Shown here one piece after another: positions 36,861 through 48,169 of a DNA stretch of 64,000 nucleotides. Below the pieces are notes generated by a model that saw only the letters and a program-made list of their open reading frames with translations, was not told the DNA's origin and did no database searches. The first letter of the stretch is position 1, and each line of letters opens with the position of its first letter. This DNA comes from Selaginella tamariscina. Taxonomy: Eukaryota > Streptophyta > Lycopodiopsida > Selaginellales > Selaginellaceae. The translations under genes and the position numbers were made by a program. The DNA lies in the NCBI GenBank assembly GCA_003024785.1, contig PUQB01000061.1:62001-126000 (forward strand), written 5' to 3'.

Positions 36861-37948
36861 TCCCTCCGTCGCCCGTACGATTACTGGTTTTCCGCAACAG
36901 ATCCACCTGCAAGAGAGGCTTCTCATCTGGAAGCTCATCATCAGACATAATGGCCGCCACAGGCACACCATCCGGAACATATGGTCGCCAGCCTGGATGT
37001 GGTGGACGCCAATCAGGATACACATCGCATGCCCGCCAAGTATGTCCAGGTGCCCAACAGGCCCAACAATGAACTTGATTGGGTCGACCTGCATTGTTCC
37101 GATTCCTCCTGTCACGAATCCGTGGATTTTGACCACCACGGGCAGGAACTGGAGCAGGTGCAGGACGATTTCGTGGAGGTGGTCCACGGGGTGGGCCCCG
37201 AGGTCGACCAAAAGGCTTGTCGTGCGGGCACATATGCAGCAGCATCAACCTCCATTGGATCAGCACGCTGAAAAGAGGAGCAGGTAACCCAAGGGGAACA
37301 CGGCCCTCACCAGGCACCAACTCAAAACGTTGAGCTAGTGCAAAAGCTTCCTCCAATGTGGTAGGACGAAGAGCCCGAATGAATCGAACAAGTTCGGGTC
37401 GCATAGTTGGCCATAACATACCGAGCTTAATGGGCTCAGGCATGTTAGGATATGCACGCCGAACTAAATCCCCGAACCTAATACTGAACCGCATAACAGA
37501 CTCACCAGGATCGCATGCAGTTGTTGGAAAGCATCATCTGAATCCTCAACTTTGCCAAACGTACGTTTGAGGCATTCCGTTAACCGATTACTATTGGCTT
37601 GAATCTCCGCAGCCAATCCATTATACCACTTGAGCGCAGGGCCTTCCAAACATGTAGGGAATTCTCTGAGAGCACGGGCCTCATCCCAACCATGGTAACG
37701 AACAATGACTTGGAAATGATCAAACCAGTGGTATACATCATCTCCCGGATCACCACAAAAAGATCGGGGTCGAACCCTCGGATTTGTGGCCTGTGAAGAA
37801 GATGAAGGAGTACTAGAAGCAGATCCCCCGGCATGAGGCTCAGCGGGGAAGAGGAGGACGGACCCTCAACAAAGCGCTCCAACAACTTAGTTTGTGCATC
37901 AATAGCAGTAGCAATAATGCTAAAAGCCGTCTCCATATTCATTGTCAT
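36757..37948 (-). pseudogene. Gag and zinc knuckle of element 2, frameshifted
   Basis: The start MTMNMETAFSIIATAIDAQT at 37948 matches that of element 3. The gag domain continues as ALKWYNGLAAEIQA, SDDAFQQLHAI and LGMLWPTMRPELVRFIRAL, through frame changes near 37640 and 37490. A CCHC knuckle follows (CWACWAPGHTWRAC) and then a Pro-rich segment leading to the protease. Confidence 0.85.
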
Positions 37949-37972
37949 GAAAAAAAAAAGGAAAAAGGAATA

Positions 37973-37988
37973 CCCAACTTCTCCACCA
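37973..37988 (-). promoter_or_regulatory. Primer binding site of element 2
   Basis: TGGTGGAGAAGTTGGG on the minus strand, one base after the LTR end; almost identical to the sites of elements 1 and 3. Confidence 0.65.
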
Positions 37989-37989
37989 A

Positions 37990-38179
37990 TGAAAGAGCAG
38001 ATATATATTAAATGTCAGATTATTAGCTACAAAAACCCTGCTTATATACAGGAGACCTCCTGCCACGTGGCACACATGCGACACTGACACATGGGCCAGA
38101 TCACCACCCATGTGTCACTACGCATGTGTGTATATACACATGCTATATACATTATGTTACATAATATACAATATCTTAA
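37990..38179 (-). repeat. 5' LTR of element 2
   Basis: Ends in TTTCA on the minus strand, one base before the primer site, as in element 3. The outer end has lost the clean TGTAAG start (atatcttaaa here). It contains a small palindrome, gtgtatatacac. Confidence 0.8.
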
Positions 38180-38454
38180 AAATTCTTTAATTTAAATTAA
38201 GGGTTAATACGAATTCAAAACCCTTAACTCTTATGTGTAAATTAAGTTAAGGAGTGGTGTAAAACTACCTATACTTATTTTAAAAATATGGCTATAAATT
38301 AATTCATATCTGATTTATAACGGGGTAAGGGTGGCCATCAAGTACATTAAGCTTGTCGTACTTATTTAAATACACGGCAGCATATAAATTAATACTACTC
38401 TTGCTATATTTATGTTTTCACCCAGGCATTTACTGGAAGGGAGGTCCGTTAAAT

Positions 38455-38905
38455 AAGAAAAAAGAAATAACATTATTTTTTAAATACAATATAGTACACA
38501 ATTTATTTTGAGATTGGCTATTTTTATTTGATCTTATTATTCATATAAATAAGTATATTTTATGAGGTATTTTTATATAATCATAACATATATATTAAAA
38601 TATATATTCTCTAAATCTAATTAATTAATATAGCTTTTTAAGTTTATAATATATTATACAATATATATAATCATTACAAATATACATTAAAATAAGTATT
38701 TAAAGTTTATGTGAGGTAAACATTTAAAAATGATATGTACTAATTTCAAAATTCTACTTATAAATAATATAGAATATTTATTGTATTATTTTCTAGAAAT
38801 CTAACAATTCCAATTACAGTTTATATATATCAATATGTTAACAAATTATATTCTTTTTTTATAAAACCATATAAATATCTTTTAGTTCATTCATGCAAAG
38901 TTATT
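38455..38905. repeat. AT-rich segment, second copy of 32160-32890
   Basis: Same order and orientation of shared blocks as the first copy, with indels. No gene lies in 38180-39050. Confidence 0.75.
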
Positions 38906-39050
38906 AACAATACTTATATTTTAAAAGTAAAGCCAAATCAATCCAGAAAAAACAGATATTCTACATATACACATATATCAAGATATAGATAAGTTGGGTG
39001 GTTAAGAAGCATCTACTGGGGAGAGTGGATTACGCAATAGTTATTGCCCT

Positions 39051-41365
39051 TTACACAATACCTCCTGCAAGGTCTCTTAGCATTGGTGGTTGCCTGACAT
39101 ATAGCTCCTGCCTTGGATATAGTTTGGGTACCTTGTTGCTCAGTTTCTCCTCATCGATTCTTAGACACGCCTGGTCCACAGGAAGCAGGTACCCATGAAG
39201 ATCATTAAAGCAACAGAATATTTCTGTTTGCATTATCCCTTTTGTGCTCCCTCACCACGGTGTCTACACCATACACCACCCACAAAAGTACCTTTTTTCC
39301 GTGAATCGTTTTTAGTGGCGGCAAGGAAGGCGTCGTAAGTTCCCTTGTGAGTGTTAAGTGGGTCAAAAGCTGTAGTAATCTGGATACAAACCACGTGCAC
39401 CAGGTCTGCATAATAGCAATCCAATCCTTTATTTGATGGGTCCCTTGGCAAGGAAAGCTCTCTACCCGGACTAAAGCCTTGAAATGTCCCGCTGAATTCA
39501 CAAACTTTCTCAGGGTTAAAACGGATCTCCAAGTCTCCAACCTTGAGCTCGAACACCTGAGGGCCAGTATAGTAGCAGCCTCCGCATTCAGCCCAATGCG
39601 ACTTTTCACGGTTTCTAGCCCCATGGTTCCAGTCCAACTGCACATCGCCGATCCATTTCCTCTGCTGACTTTGGTCGAATTCCTTGGCTATCCGCACCGC
39701 CGTGTACCTTCGAAGAGCCTCTGTCACACACGTCCCTCTCCCTTCTAGAGTCCCTCTCCTTTCCTCGTTGTAGAAGCACTTACTCAGTATTGCCCGTGGA
39801 GCTCGCAGACGGCATGTTGCCCCCGCAACGAACTCGATGAACTCTTCCAACCGTCGTGTCTGTGCTCTTCCTTGATGTGCTCCGAGATGAAGCCTCTCAT
39901 AGCCTCTACGGTTTGCTCGAATTCATAAGTGCCATACTGAGATACCAGCCGTGGAACTCTACCAGTCTTCCGGAGAAACTCCCGATCCTTACTCCAATCT
40001 GCTGGCTTTTGAAAGCGCTTCAAGTATTCTTCAAGCTCCTTTTCCTGCACAAAAGATACAGTACATCGAATCAAGAAGACCGCATTGCTTACACTGAAAA
40101 GCAGGGCGAGCTAAGAGGTAGGGACAGGCTTGTTCGGTAGCAATCTGCTTATAGACGTCGCTATGAATGGAAGCACAAGTCCACGAAAACGATGTCAAAA
40201 GTTAATTTGCTGAGAAAGTCCGATGTCGACTCCATTTCTGTCTGGCGACTAGAGACTTCGACTTATCGCCAATGTCAAAACAGTTCCCATCATCCACAAG
40301 CACGTACAGCCTCCTATCTTTTCTTTTCCTGCGGGAAAGCCACTCAATGACCTTCTTTTCCTTTCGCAAGACTTTAAGCTCGGACATAGCTCCCGGATCA
40401 TCGTGGAAAGCCACCATCAGCGCCTTCAAGGTAGTTTGCATATGGTCTTCTGCAAAAGATTTCCCCTGGATATATATTACACGACCACGCTTTGCTGCCG
40501 CCTCCGTCTTGAACTTCCGGTGCAAATATGCCGCAACAGCACAAAAATGAAAGATTTGCCAGCCCCAGGCATGCCCGTGTAACTGAAGGCCGACACTTGC
40601 TTCTTCTACGAATTTCAACACCTTTGGAAACTCCTCCCGACCCATAAACGGGATTTCTGACGGAATGAGGTCAGGCCACTCAGGCTCGCTCAGCACGGGC
40701 AACTGCACTGTGTTTAGCGTTTGTGGCTCTCCCAAACCAGCCTCCTGAAGACTGTCTCCCACGGAAGCCCCGACACGTTCCGCTTCGGTTGCCCAGTCAA
40801 TCCCTACGGAATAGACATGTGACAAAGGCTTACTTTCAAGAGTTTCGCTATACTCGTCAACTTCGTCAATTCTCGCACGTTTATTACCTGGAGACCGTTG
40901 TTTTCAGTATTCGGACGATGGGAATGAAGGGGACAGAAGCAATCAAAACGAGGTGGCGGATTCGAGAGAACAAGTGGGGGTCCGTGGGGAACTGAGAACA
41001 TAGGGGCTTGAACGGGCTTTCGCAAGAAGGAAAAAAAATAGAGGGCTTTGCTTACCAGATCCACCGACTCCAAGGCGCTCTGAAACATTCCGAGTTGAAG
41101 CAACAAATCGAAGAATGCGTAGCAATGCTTACCTTGAAGCAAAAGAAGCTCCTTATCACGCAGCTGCTTCTCCTTATCGCGCAGCTGCTCCTTCTCCTTG
41201 CGCAGCTGCCTTCTCCTTGCGCAGCTGCTTCTCCTTATCGCTCCAATGCTGCATAAGAAATTGGTTGCCATCGTTTAGGGCATTTCGAAAAGATGTCTGG
41301 GCGTCTTCAATCTGCTTCGCTACATCCTCAATTTCAGCCTCCAGCGTTGAAAGGTCGAACTCCAT
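39051..41365 (-). pseudogene. P-loop NTPase gene with coiled coil, Crinkler/RHS-like
   Basis: The start at 41365 is MEFDLSTLEAEIEDVAKQIE. A repetitive coiled coil follows (EKQLRDKEKQLRDKE), then small exons, then a P-loop GMPGAGKS at about 40553-40576 that sits in a different frame from its flanks (FMGREEFPKVLKFVEEA before, AVAAYLHRKFK after). Next come RRLYVLVDDGNCFDI (Walker-B-like), LEEYLKRFQKPADWS, TGRVPRLVSQYGTY, and a C-terminal part with GLDCYYADLVHVVCIQITT. This order, P-loop NTPase followed by a small nuclease-like end, recalls retrotransposon-hot-spot (RHS) and Crinkler-type proteins; that is inference. Introns: 41080-41132, 40992-41055 and 40804-40887. At least four frameshifts are visible. 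It lies between elements 2 and 3. Confidence 0.5.
41056..41079 (-). other. 24-nt microexon of the P-loop gene
   Basis: Flanked by TTTCAG upstream and GTAAGC downstream on the minus strand; the neighbouring introns are 53 nt (41080-41132) and 64 nt (40992-41055). Both borders are canonical. The encoded residues would be SALESVDL. Confidence 0.5.
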
Positions 41366-41716
41366 TGCCAGAGAAACCTAAAATGATGTGAAGGATGGAC
41401 AAATATTCTAAAACCAGGGAGGAATATTCTTGGAGTCTAATTATCTGAATATTCCTAGAATATTCAAAACCTAAAGTAGCTTATAATAAAAATAATTCAG
41501 AATTAAAAATATTTAGTAATAAAGTAGGACAAAGGATATCGCACCAACCAAAAACAAAATTATTTATGTATAGATGCATGTGTATAAAAAAATAAAAATA
41601 TAAACATCATTATGCATTCTGACATGTTAGGCTCTACATACAGTAAAAAGCTCTAAAAAGCAAACACTAAACTGCATCACCAACTTAGACGACTCTTGAC
41701 GAATACGATGCAACTG

Positions 41717-42058
41717 CTAAAAAGCATCGTCACAATTGTTTGCATGCCCAAATGCACGTTTGAAGATCTCTAAAAGAATACTATAATTCCCATGCATTAC
41801 AACGTTTAGACCATTGTACCATTGTAATGCCGTCCCTTGAAAATAAGTAGGAAACTCACGCAAACATTGAGCACCATCCCATAAATGATATATGGCAACC
41901 GCGATGAAGTGGTCAAACCAATGGTACACATCATCCTTAAGATTTTCGCGAAAGAAATCTAGCCGGAGATGAAGATTTGCAGTAGGAGTACCATGGCCTG
42001 TGAATATTACCATCAACTGAGACTGATTGTTCAGTAGCATCTGCATGGCATTTAACAA
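41717..42058 (-). pseudogene. Isolated retrotransposon gag fragment
   Basis: The minus-strand frame has YHWFDHFIAVAIYHLWDGA, LREFPTYFQGTALQWYNGL and FKRAFGHANNCDDAF, the core of a Ty3/Gypsy gag like those of elements 1 and 2 but clearly diverged. No LTR or pol is visible next to it, so it is a remnant. Confidence 0.75.
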
Positions 42059-42590
42059 TTACACGAGTAATTGCTTTACATACAAAGGATTTGCCTATTG
42101 TGCATCTATAAACGAAAGAAAAAATGACAAAATCTACAAGGAAAGAATATATCTAAACAATGGAAAAACTAGATTTAGGAAGACAAAGAAGATTTAGAAA
42201 AAAGACACAAATCCAAGCACTCCGTAGTGATAATTAAAGGTGCCCAACATCTCTACCATGTGAGAGCTCGGAATATAGAAATGTGTACATCTCATTAGTT
42301 CAAATACATTAACTTATATATGAGAGCGAGTGGTCTAGATTAAAACCAATCCAACGGTTATTAAAACTCACTATGCTAGTAATAGTATGTGCACATGGAT
42401 ATTACCAAGTGGTATTTATTAAATTTCTCATTACATATAATGCTCACATATATATTTGTAAGTACTTAGCTTTTAAAATTAAAATAACGTAGCCTTTGAT
42501 TTAAATTCGTCAAGTATTTTTCTTTTTTCTCTATAATATTTCTAATCCCAATGGTAAGTTTAAAATAAATTCCAATATATATTTTAGTAT

Positions 42591-42797
42591 TGTAAGATAC
42601 TGTATATTATGTAATGTAATGTATATACGCATGTGTATATACACACATGTGTAATGACACATGGGTGGTGATCTGGCTGCCATGTGTCAATGCCATGTGT
42701 CGCATGTGTGCCACGTGCAGGAGGTCTCTTGTATATAAGTAGGGTTTTTGTAGCTGAATATATTTGACATTTCTGAATATATATATCTGCTCTTTCA
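42591..42797 (+). repeat. 5' LTR of element 3
   Basis: 207 bp from TGTAAGATACTG to CTCTTTCA, TG...CA ended, matching the LTRs of element 2 (blocks gtgtatatacac, gtgccacgtg, gtagggtttttgtagctg). Confidence 0.88.
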
Positions 42798-42798
42798 T

Positions 42799-42814
42799 TG
42801 GTGGAGAGGTTGGG
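42799..42814 (+). promoter_or_regulatory. Primer binding site of element 3
   Basis: TGGTGGAGAGGTTGGG, one base after the LTR end. Confidence 0.65.
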
Positions 42815-42849
42815 TATTCTTTCTTCCGCCTTTTCCTTTTCTTGTTTCC

Positions 42850-43900
42850 ATGATAACGAACATGGAGACGGCTTTTAGCATTATTGCTACTGTTATTGAT
42901 GCACAAACTAAGTTGTTGAAGCGCTTTGTTGAGGGTTCATCCTCCTCTTCCCCGCCTGAGCCTCATGCCAAGGGATCTGCTTCTAGTACTCCTTCATCTT
43001 CTTCACAGGCTACAAATCCGAGGGTTCAACCCGATCTTTTTGTGGTGATCCGGGAGATGATGTATACCACTGGTTTGATCATTTTCAAGTTATGTTTGTT
43101 ACCATGGTTGGGATGAGGCCCGTGCTCTCAGAGAATTCCCTACATGTTTGGAAGGCCTTGCGCTCAAGTGGTATAATGGATTGACTGCGGAGATTCAAGC
43201 CAATAGTAATCGGTTGATGGAATGCCTCAAACATACGTTTGGCAAAGTTGAGAATTCAAATGATGCTTTTCAACAACTACATGCGATATGACAACATCCT
43301 GGTGAGTCTGTTATGCGGTTCAGTATTAGGTTCGGGGATTTAGTTCGACATGCATATCCTAACATGCCTGAGCCCACTAAGCTCGGTATGTTATGGCCAA
43401 CTATGCGACCTGAACTTGTTCGATTCATTTGGGCTCTTCGTCCTACCACATTGGAGGAAGCTTTTGCACTAGCTCAATGTTTTGAGTTTGCCTGGTGAGG
43501 GCCGTGGTCCCCTTGGGTTACCTGCTCCTCTTATTCAGTGTGCTGATCCAATGGAGGTTGACGCTGCTGCATATGTGCCCACCTTTCGTGGTCGACCTCA
43601 AGACCCACCCTGTGGATCACCTCCATGAAATCGTCCTGCACCTGCTCCAGTTCTTGCTTGTGGTGGTCAAAATCCACATATTCGTGACAAGAGGAATCGG
43701 AACAATGCAGGTCGACCCAATCAAGTTCATTGTTGGGCTTGTTGGGCCTGGACATACTTGACGGGCATGCAATGTATATCCTGATTGGCGTCCACCACAT
43801 CCAGGCTGGCTATATGTTCCGGATGGTGTGCCTGTGGCGGCCATTATGTCCGATGATGAGCTTCCAAATGACGAAGCCTCTCTTGCAGATGGATTTGTTG
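42850..43900 (+). pseudogene. Gag region of element 3, frameshifted
   Basis: The start METAFSIIATVIDAQTKLL is nearly identical to that of element 2. The gag domain continues through frame changes and a stop (LVRHAYPNMPEPTKLGMLWP, RPTTLEEAFALAQ). The zinc-knuckle region (about 43725-43770) is shifted, and one Cys-containing segment is altered (VHCWACWAWTYL-like instead of the CX2CX4HX4C spacing). Confidence 0.8.
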
Positions 43901-43959
43901 CAGAAAACCAGTAATCGTACGGGCGACGAAGGTATCCCGTGTGATGGAGACTTCACCTC

Positions 43960-46105
43960 CATGCTTTTTCCGCTATGCATATCAAGGTTTGCAAGTTCCA
44001 CCAGATCATCCAGTTTTCACATTTTTTGCACAAGTGAATGATCTTTCAGTCACAGTGCTTGTGGATATAGGATCCAGTATGTCTCCCATAACTACTTCTC
44101 TAATCCAGTATGTCTTCCATAACTACTTCTCTAATCCAGTATGTCTTCCATAACTACTTCTCTAGCGCATCGGTGCTCATTACCCTTAAGACGTGCAGAT
44201 AAGGTTTTGCACAGATCCATTTTCTGCACAAGTGAATGATCTTTCAGTCACAGTGCTGTGGATACAGGATCCAGTATGTCTTCCATAACTACTTCTCTAA
44301 TCCAGTATGTCTTCCATAACTACTTCTCTAATCCAGTATGTCTTCCATAACTACTTCTCTAATCCAATATGTCTTTCATAACTACTTCTCTAGCGCATCG
44401 GTGCTCATTACCCTTAAGACGTGCAGATAAGGTTTTGCACATTTTATATGGTAATGGGCTGTCTCGTGCAGTATCACAGTACACCACTTCGACTACGCTT
44501 TTGGGTAACAATTGTAAGTTTCCCTTTGGGTCTCTTAGGGTTGTCCCTTCCCAGGTCTTTGACATTATTCTGGGATGTGATTAGTTGAAGCAGTCGAAAG
44601 GTATGTCTGATTTTTCACTCTCTCCTCCTGTATTAGGCTTAGAGTCTGTGTCTCTGCAGTCTATTCCTTTATGTCCAGAGAAGCTTGTTGCTATTTGTAT
44701 CATGCATATAGCTCCTTTGATTCCAATCTTAGGGTGGTGTTCATCTCACTTCGACTACGCTGGTTTTGGTGACAATTATAAGTTTCCCTTTGGGTCTCTT
44801 AGGGTTGTCCCTTCCCAGGTCTTTGACATTATTATGGATGTGATTAGTTGAAGCAGTCGAAAGGTATGTGTGATTTTTCACTCTCTCCTCCTGTATTAGG
44901 CTTGGAGTCTGTGTCTCTGCAGTCTATTCCTTTACGTCCAGAGAAGCTTGTTGCTATTTGTATCATGCATATAGCTCCTTTGATTCCAATCTTAGGGTGG
45001 TGTTCATCTCACTTCGACTACGCTGGTTTTGGGTGACAATTGTAAGTTTCCCTTTGGGTCTCTTAGGGTTGTCCCTTCCCAGGTCTTTGACATTATTCTG
45101 GGATGTGATTAGTTGAAGCAGTCGAAAGGTATGTGATTTTTCACTCTCTCCTCCTGTATTAGGCTTGGAGTCTGTGTCTCTGCAGTCTATTCCTTTACGT
45201 CCAGAGAAGCTTGTTGCTATTTGTATCATGCATATAGCTCCTTTGATTCCAATCTTAGGGTGGTGTTCATCTCAACAGGTTCAAATGTCGGATCCGTCAG
45301 TAAGTTTCCCTTTGGGTCTCTTAGGGTTGTCCCTTCCTAGGTCTTTGACATTATTCTGGGATGTGATTGGTTGAAGTAGTCGAAAGGTATGTTGATTTTT
45401 CACTCTCTCCTCCTGTATTAGGCTTGGAGTCTGTGTCTCCTCCTGTATTAGGCTTGGAGTCTGTGTCTCTGCAGTCTATTCCTTTACGTCCAGAGAAGCT
45501 TGTTGCTGTTTGTATCTTGTTGCTGTTTGTATCATGCATACAGCTCCTTTGATTCCAATCTTGGGGTGGTGTTCATCTCAACAGGTTCAAATGTCGGTCC
45601 AGAGAAGCTTGTCGGGTTCAAATGTCGGGTCCAGAGAAGCTTGTTGGTGTTCATCTCAACAGGTTCAAATGTCGGGTCCAGAGAAGCTTGTTGCTGTTTG
45701 TATCATGCATACAGCTCCTTTGATTCCAATCTTGGGGTGGTGTTCATCTCAAGAGGTTCAAATGTCGGGTCCAGAGAAGCTTGTCGGGTTCAAATGTCGG
45801 ATCCAGAGAAGCTTGTTGGTGTTCATCTCAACAGGTTTAAATGTCGGGTCCAGAGAAGCTTGTTGCTGTTTGTATCATGCATACAGCTCCTTTGATTCCA
45901 ATCTTGGGGTGGTGTTCATCTCAAGAGGTTCAAATGTCGGGTCCAGAGAAGCTTGTTGGTGTTCATCTCAACAGGTTCAAATGTCGGGTCCAGAGAAGCT
46001 TGTTGCTGTTTGTATCATGCATATAGCTCCTTTGATTGGAATTGGGGTGGTGTTGAGATTGATTGGAATTGGGTGGTGTTCATCTCAACAGGTCCAAATG
46101 TCGGA
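43960..46105 (+). repeat. Protease region of element 3 with nested tandem duplications
   Basis: Three kinds of tandem copy are stacked. (1) A 31-bp unit (ccagtatgtcttccataact core) repeats at 44070-44165 and again at 44268-44390. (2) A unit of about 262-264 bp, with gagtctgtgtctctgcag at 44641, 44904, 45168 and 45456, repeats about four times. (3) Shorter units built from gtccagagaagcttgttg and gttcatctcaacaggttc repeat at 45480-46090. The protease motif reads VDIGSS in the first copy, so the Thr of DTG is lost. Confidence 0.85.
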
Positions 46106-46123
46106 TTCGTCACCTGAGTATCG

Positions 46124-46493
46124 AGGATCATGAATTATTTTTTGCCTTTCACAGGATTTGAACCCAAGACCTTTTGACTAACACACACATGTGTTAACCA
46201 ACTGGTCCGTATGATCCTAGATGCTAAACTACACCATCAACAGCAAGGCGTATATTCATATGCATGTTCCAGACCAGTTGTGGACCACACATTCCAGACC
46301 AGTTGTGGACTATACAATTCTCAGGACCTCAGATTATAAATAGGGTTCCAGTTCCAGGTTTCTCAGAATCATTCAACACCAATTTTCGGCCTTGTGTTTC
46401 ATTTTGTATTCATTTCTTTCTTGAATACAATCTCCTCCTTTCAAGGTTCCACCCTTGTTCTAAAGGTTTCGCCCTTTGCACAAGGTCGTGATA
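46124..46493 (+). repeat. 5' LTR of element 4
   Basis: Matches 51719-52078 along its whole length (blocks gttaaccaactggtccgta, ccagaccagttgtggac, gcacaaggtc). The leading TGTA is missing. Confidence 0.85.
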
Positions 46494-46656
46494 GTTTGAA
46501 TGATTCTGAGGTAGTGACAAGCTTCTGTTTTCGCTTGTTATCGATCCCATTTTTTTCTTTCTCTCTTTTCAATTTTCTTTTTGATTTTTTTTCTTTTCTT
46601 TTTCTTTTCTGATTTTCTTCTCTTTTCTTTTTTGATTCTTTCTTCTTCAACTCATC

Positions 46657-47560
46657 ATGTCTGAGCATGCTCTTCATGAGCAAGTTGCTGCCCTCCAGCA
46701 GCAGCTCAAACAACTACACCTGGAGAATGATCAGCTCTGACAGCGTGCGAATTCTCCAGAGCCGAAGATTAGCATGCCCGAAAAGTTCGATGGTACCCGA
46801 TCGAAGTTCCGAGGTTTTCTTAATCAAGTTCGTCTGCGGATCGTGATGCAGCCGAGGCGCTATAGCACAGAACCCATTAAGGTTGGATTAATCGGGTCGC
46901 TGCTTTTTGGTTCTGCTCTTTCATGGTTCTCAGCCTTGCTGGAGAACAATGCAAAATTCAGCAACATCTCTTTGACCTCGTCCTGCAACCCCGACCGAAA
47001 ACCTCCTTGAGAGCACGATCACCCCATGTGACATCACAAGCAAGAAGTTGAAACTTTGATGCGTACTCTGCTACCGACATACCCCCTTGGTGAAGCTGAT
47101 GGAGTTTGGTGATGGCAGCACTCTCACGATCCACGTCACTGAACATCGCCGTGAACCGTTCCACAAATTTGTCAAAATTCCCAAGGATCGGATTGGTTCC
47201 GGAAACCTCACCAGCATGATCGAGTTGGCAATTCGTTGTGACAATCGGTTGATCGAGCGGAAACAAGAACGTCGGCATCCTTCTTTCTTCTTGGTGCTGT
47301 CTTCTTCCATTTTTACAGTCCATGTTCCCTCATCTGCTGATTCATCATCTTCCTCAGTAGAACCATCCCTGATGGAATTAGGTGATCACGCCGAGGTAAG
47401 CTTTTGCCAACCGAACGTCAGAAGCGGATTCAGTACAAGCTTTGTTTGTACTGTGGGACTCGTACCACAAGTTGGAGAATTGTTATCAACGTCCAAAAAG
47501 CTCGTGAAGTGGCCCTTGCTTGTTGCCGAGAAACGAGAAGATCCAGCCCGAATAGGAGCC
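46657..47560 (+). pseudogene. Gag of element 4 with internal inversion
   Basis: The start MSEHALHEQVAALQQQLKQL at 46657 is followed by FDGTRSKFRGFLNQVRLRI and ALSWFSALLEN. The next part of gag then appears on the minus strand (47200 down to 46950: ILGNFDKFVERFTAMFSD, GGMSVAEYASKFQLLACD, GDRALKEVF). The plus strand resumes with LTSMIELAIRCDNRLIERK. A zinc-knuckle remnant follows (YKLCLYCGT, near 47434). This is a retroelement capsid gene broken by an inversion of about 250 bp. Confidence 0.85.
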
Positions 47561-47639
47561 GTTCGGCTGGATTGCCGTGGAACAACTCATGTTCCTCAAG
47601 GCTCTTCACTCATAACATCTTCCCTTCCTCATCTTGGAT

Positions 47640-48120
47640 TCATTCCATCTACGAAGGTGTGCAAGCCGTTCCATGTTCCGGTGCAGCTGAAGACACCAGA
47701 GGTGGAGTTCTCTGGTAAAGCTTTGGTGGATAGCGGAGCAAACGCAAATTTTATCGACAAGAATTTTGCTGTCAGGCACGGGATCCGTCTACATCCTTTG
47801 AAGACTCCTGATTCTGTACGGGTCGTTGATGGACGAGATATCAAATCTGGAGCGGTAATAAATGGCACGGATTCGTTGAGGTTGTTGCTTGCGATGCTGT
47901 GTGCAACATCTCCTTTAGTGTTGTTTCTATTCCAGACTCTACGATTATCCTTGGTTTGCCGTGGATCGAGTTGGTGGATCCTGGTTGGAGAGAACGTTTC
48001 ATGAACAGTTTCCCAGCTGTTTCAACTCCAGCCACACTCTTTGATTCCGATCCTGTTCCAGTTCCTCCTCCACTTCGAGTCTCGCATATCACCTTGAAGC
48101 AGTTCAAGAAAGATAGTTGA
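47640..48120 (+). pseudogene. Protease region of element 4
   Basis: The plus-strand frame has FSGKALVDSGANANFIDKNF, a retropepsin active site in the DSGA form, then TIILGLPWIELVDP in the following frame. Confidence 0.75.
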
Positions 48121-48169
48121 CATGATCTAGCATCTATGTTCGCGATCAAAGTCTATCCCTGCTCTGCTA

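Larger units (their letters stand above)
33315..38179 (-). mobile_element. Ty3/Gypsy LTR retrotransposon, element 2
   Basis: This is a full-length minus-strand element. The 5' LTR is at 37990-38179, the primer site at 37973-37988, then gag, CCHC, protease and pol; the polypurine tract precedes the 3' LTR at 33315-33499. It is related to element 1 in pol but belongs to a separate family by LTR sequence. Element 3 belongs to the same family. Several frameshifts interrupt the coding region. No chromodomain is seen. Confidence 0.93.
42591..46123 (+). mobile_element. Ty3/Gypsy element 3, left part (same family as element 2)
   Basis: The 5' LTR, primer site, gag, CCHC-region remnant and protease are present on the plus strand, followed by tandemly amplified segments. 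At 46123 the element is interrupted by element 4. Its sequence resumes at about 52082-52322 with the start of pol and is then cut off. It lies in the opposite orientation to element 2. Confidence 0.88.

Noticed and set aside
47087..47230. Plus-strand gag-like frame through 47087-47200 (MVKLMEFGDGSTLTIHVTEH)
   Set aside because: This is the inverted segment of gag read on the wrong strand; the conserved residues are on the minus strand there.
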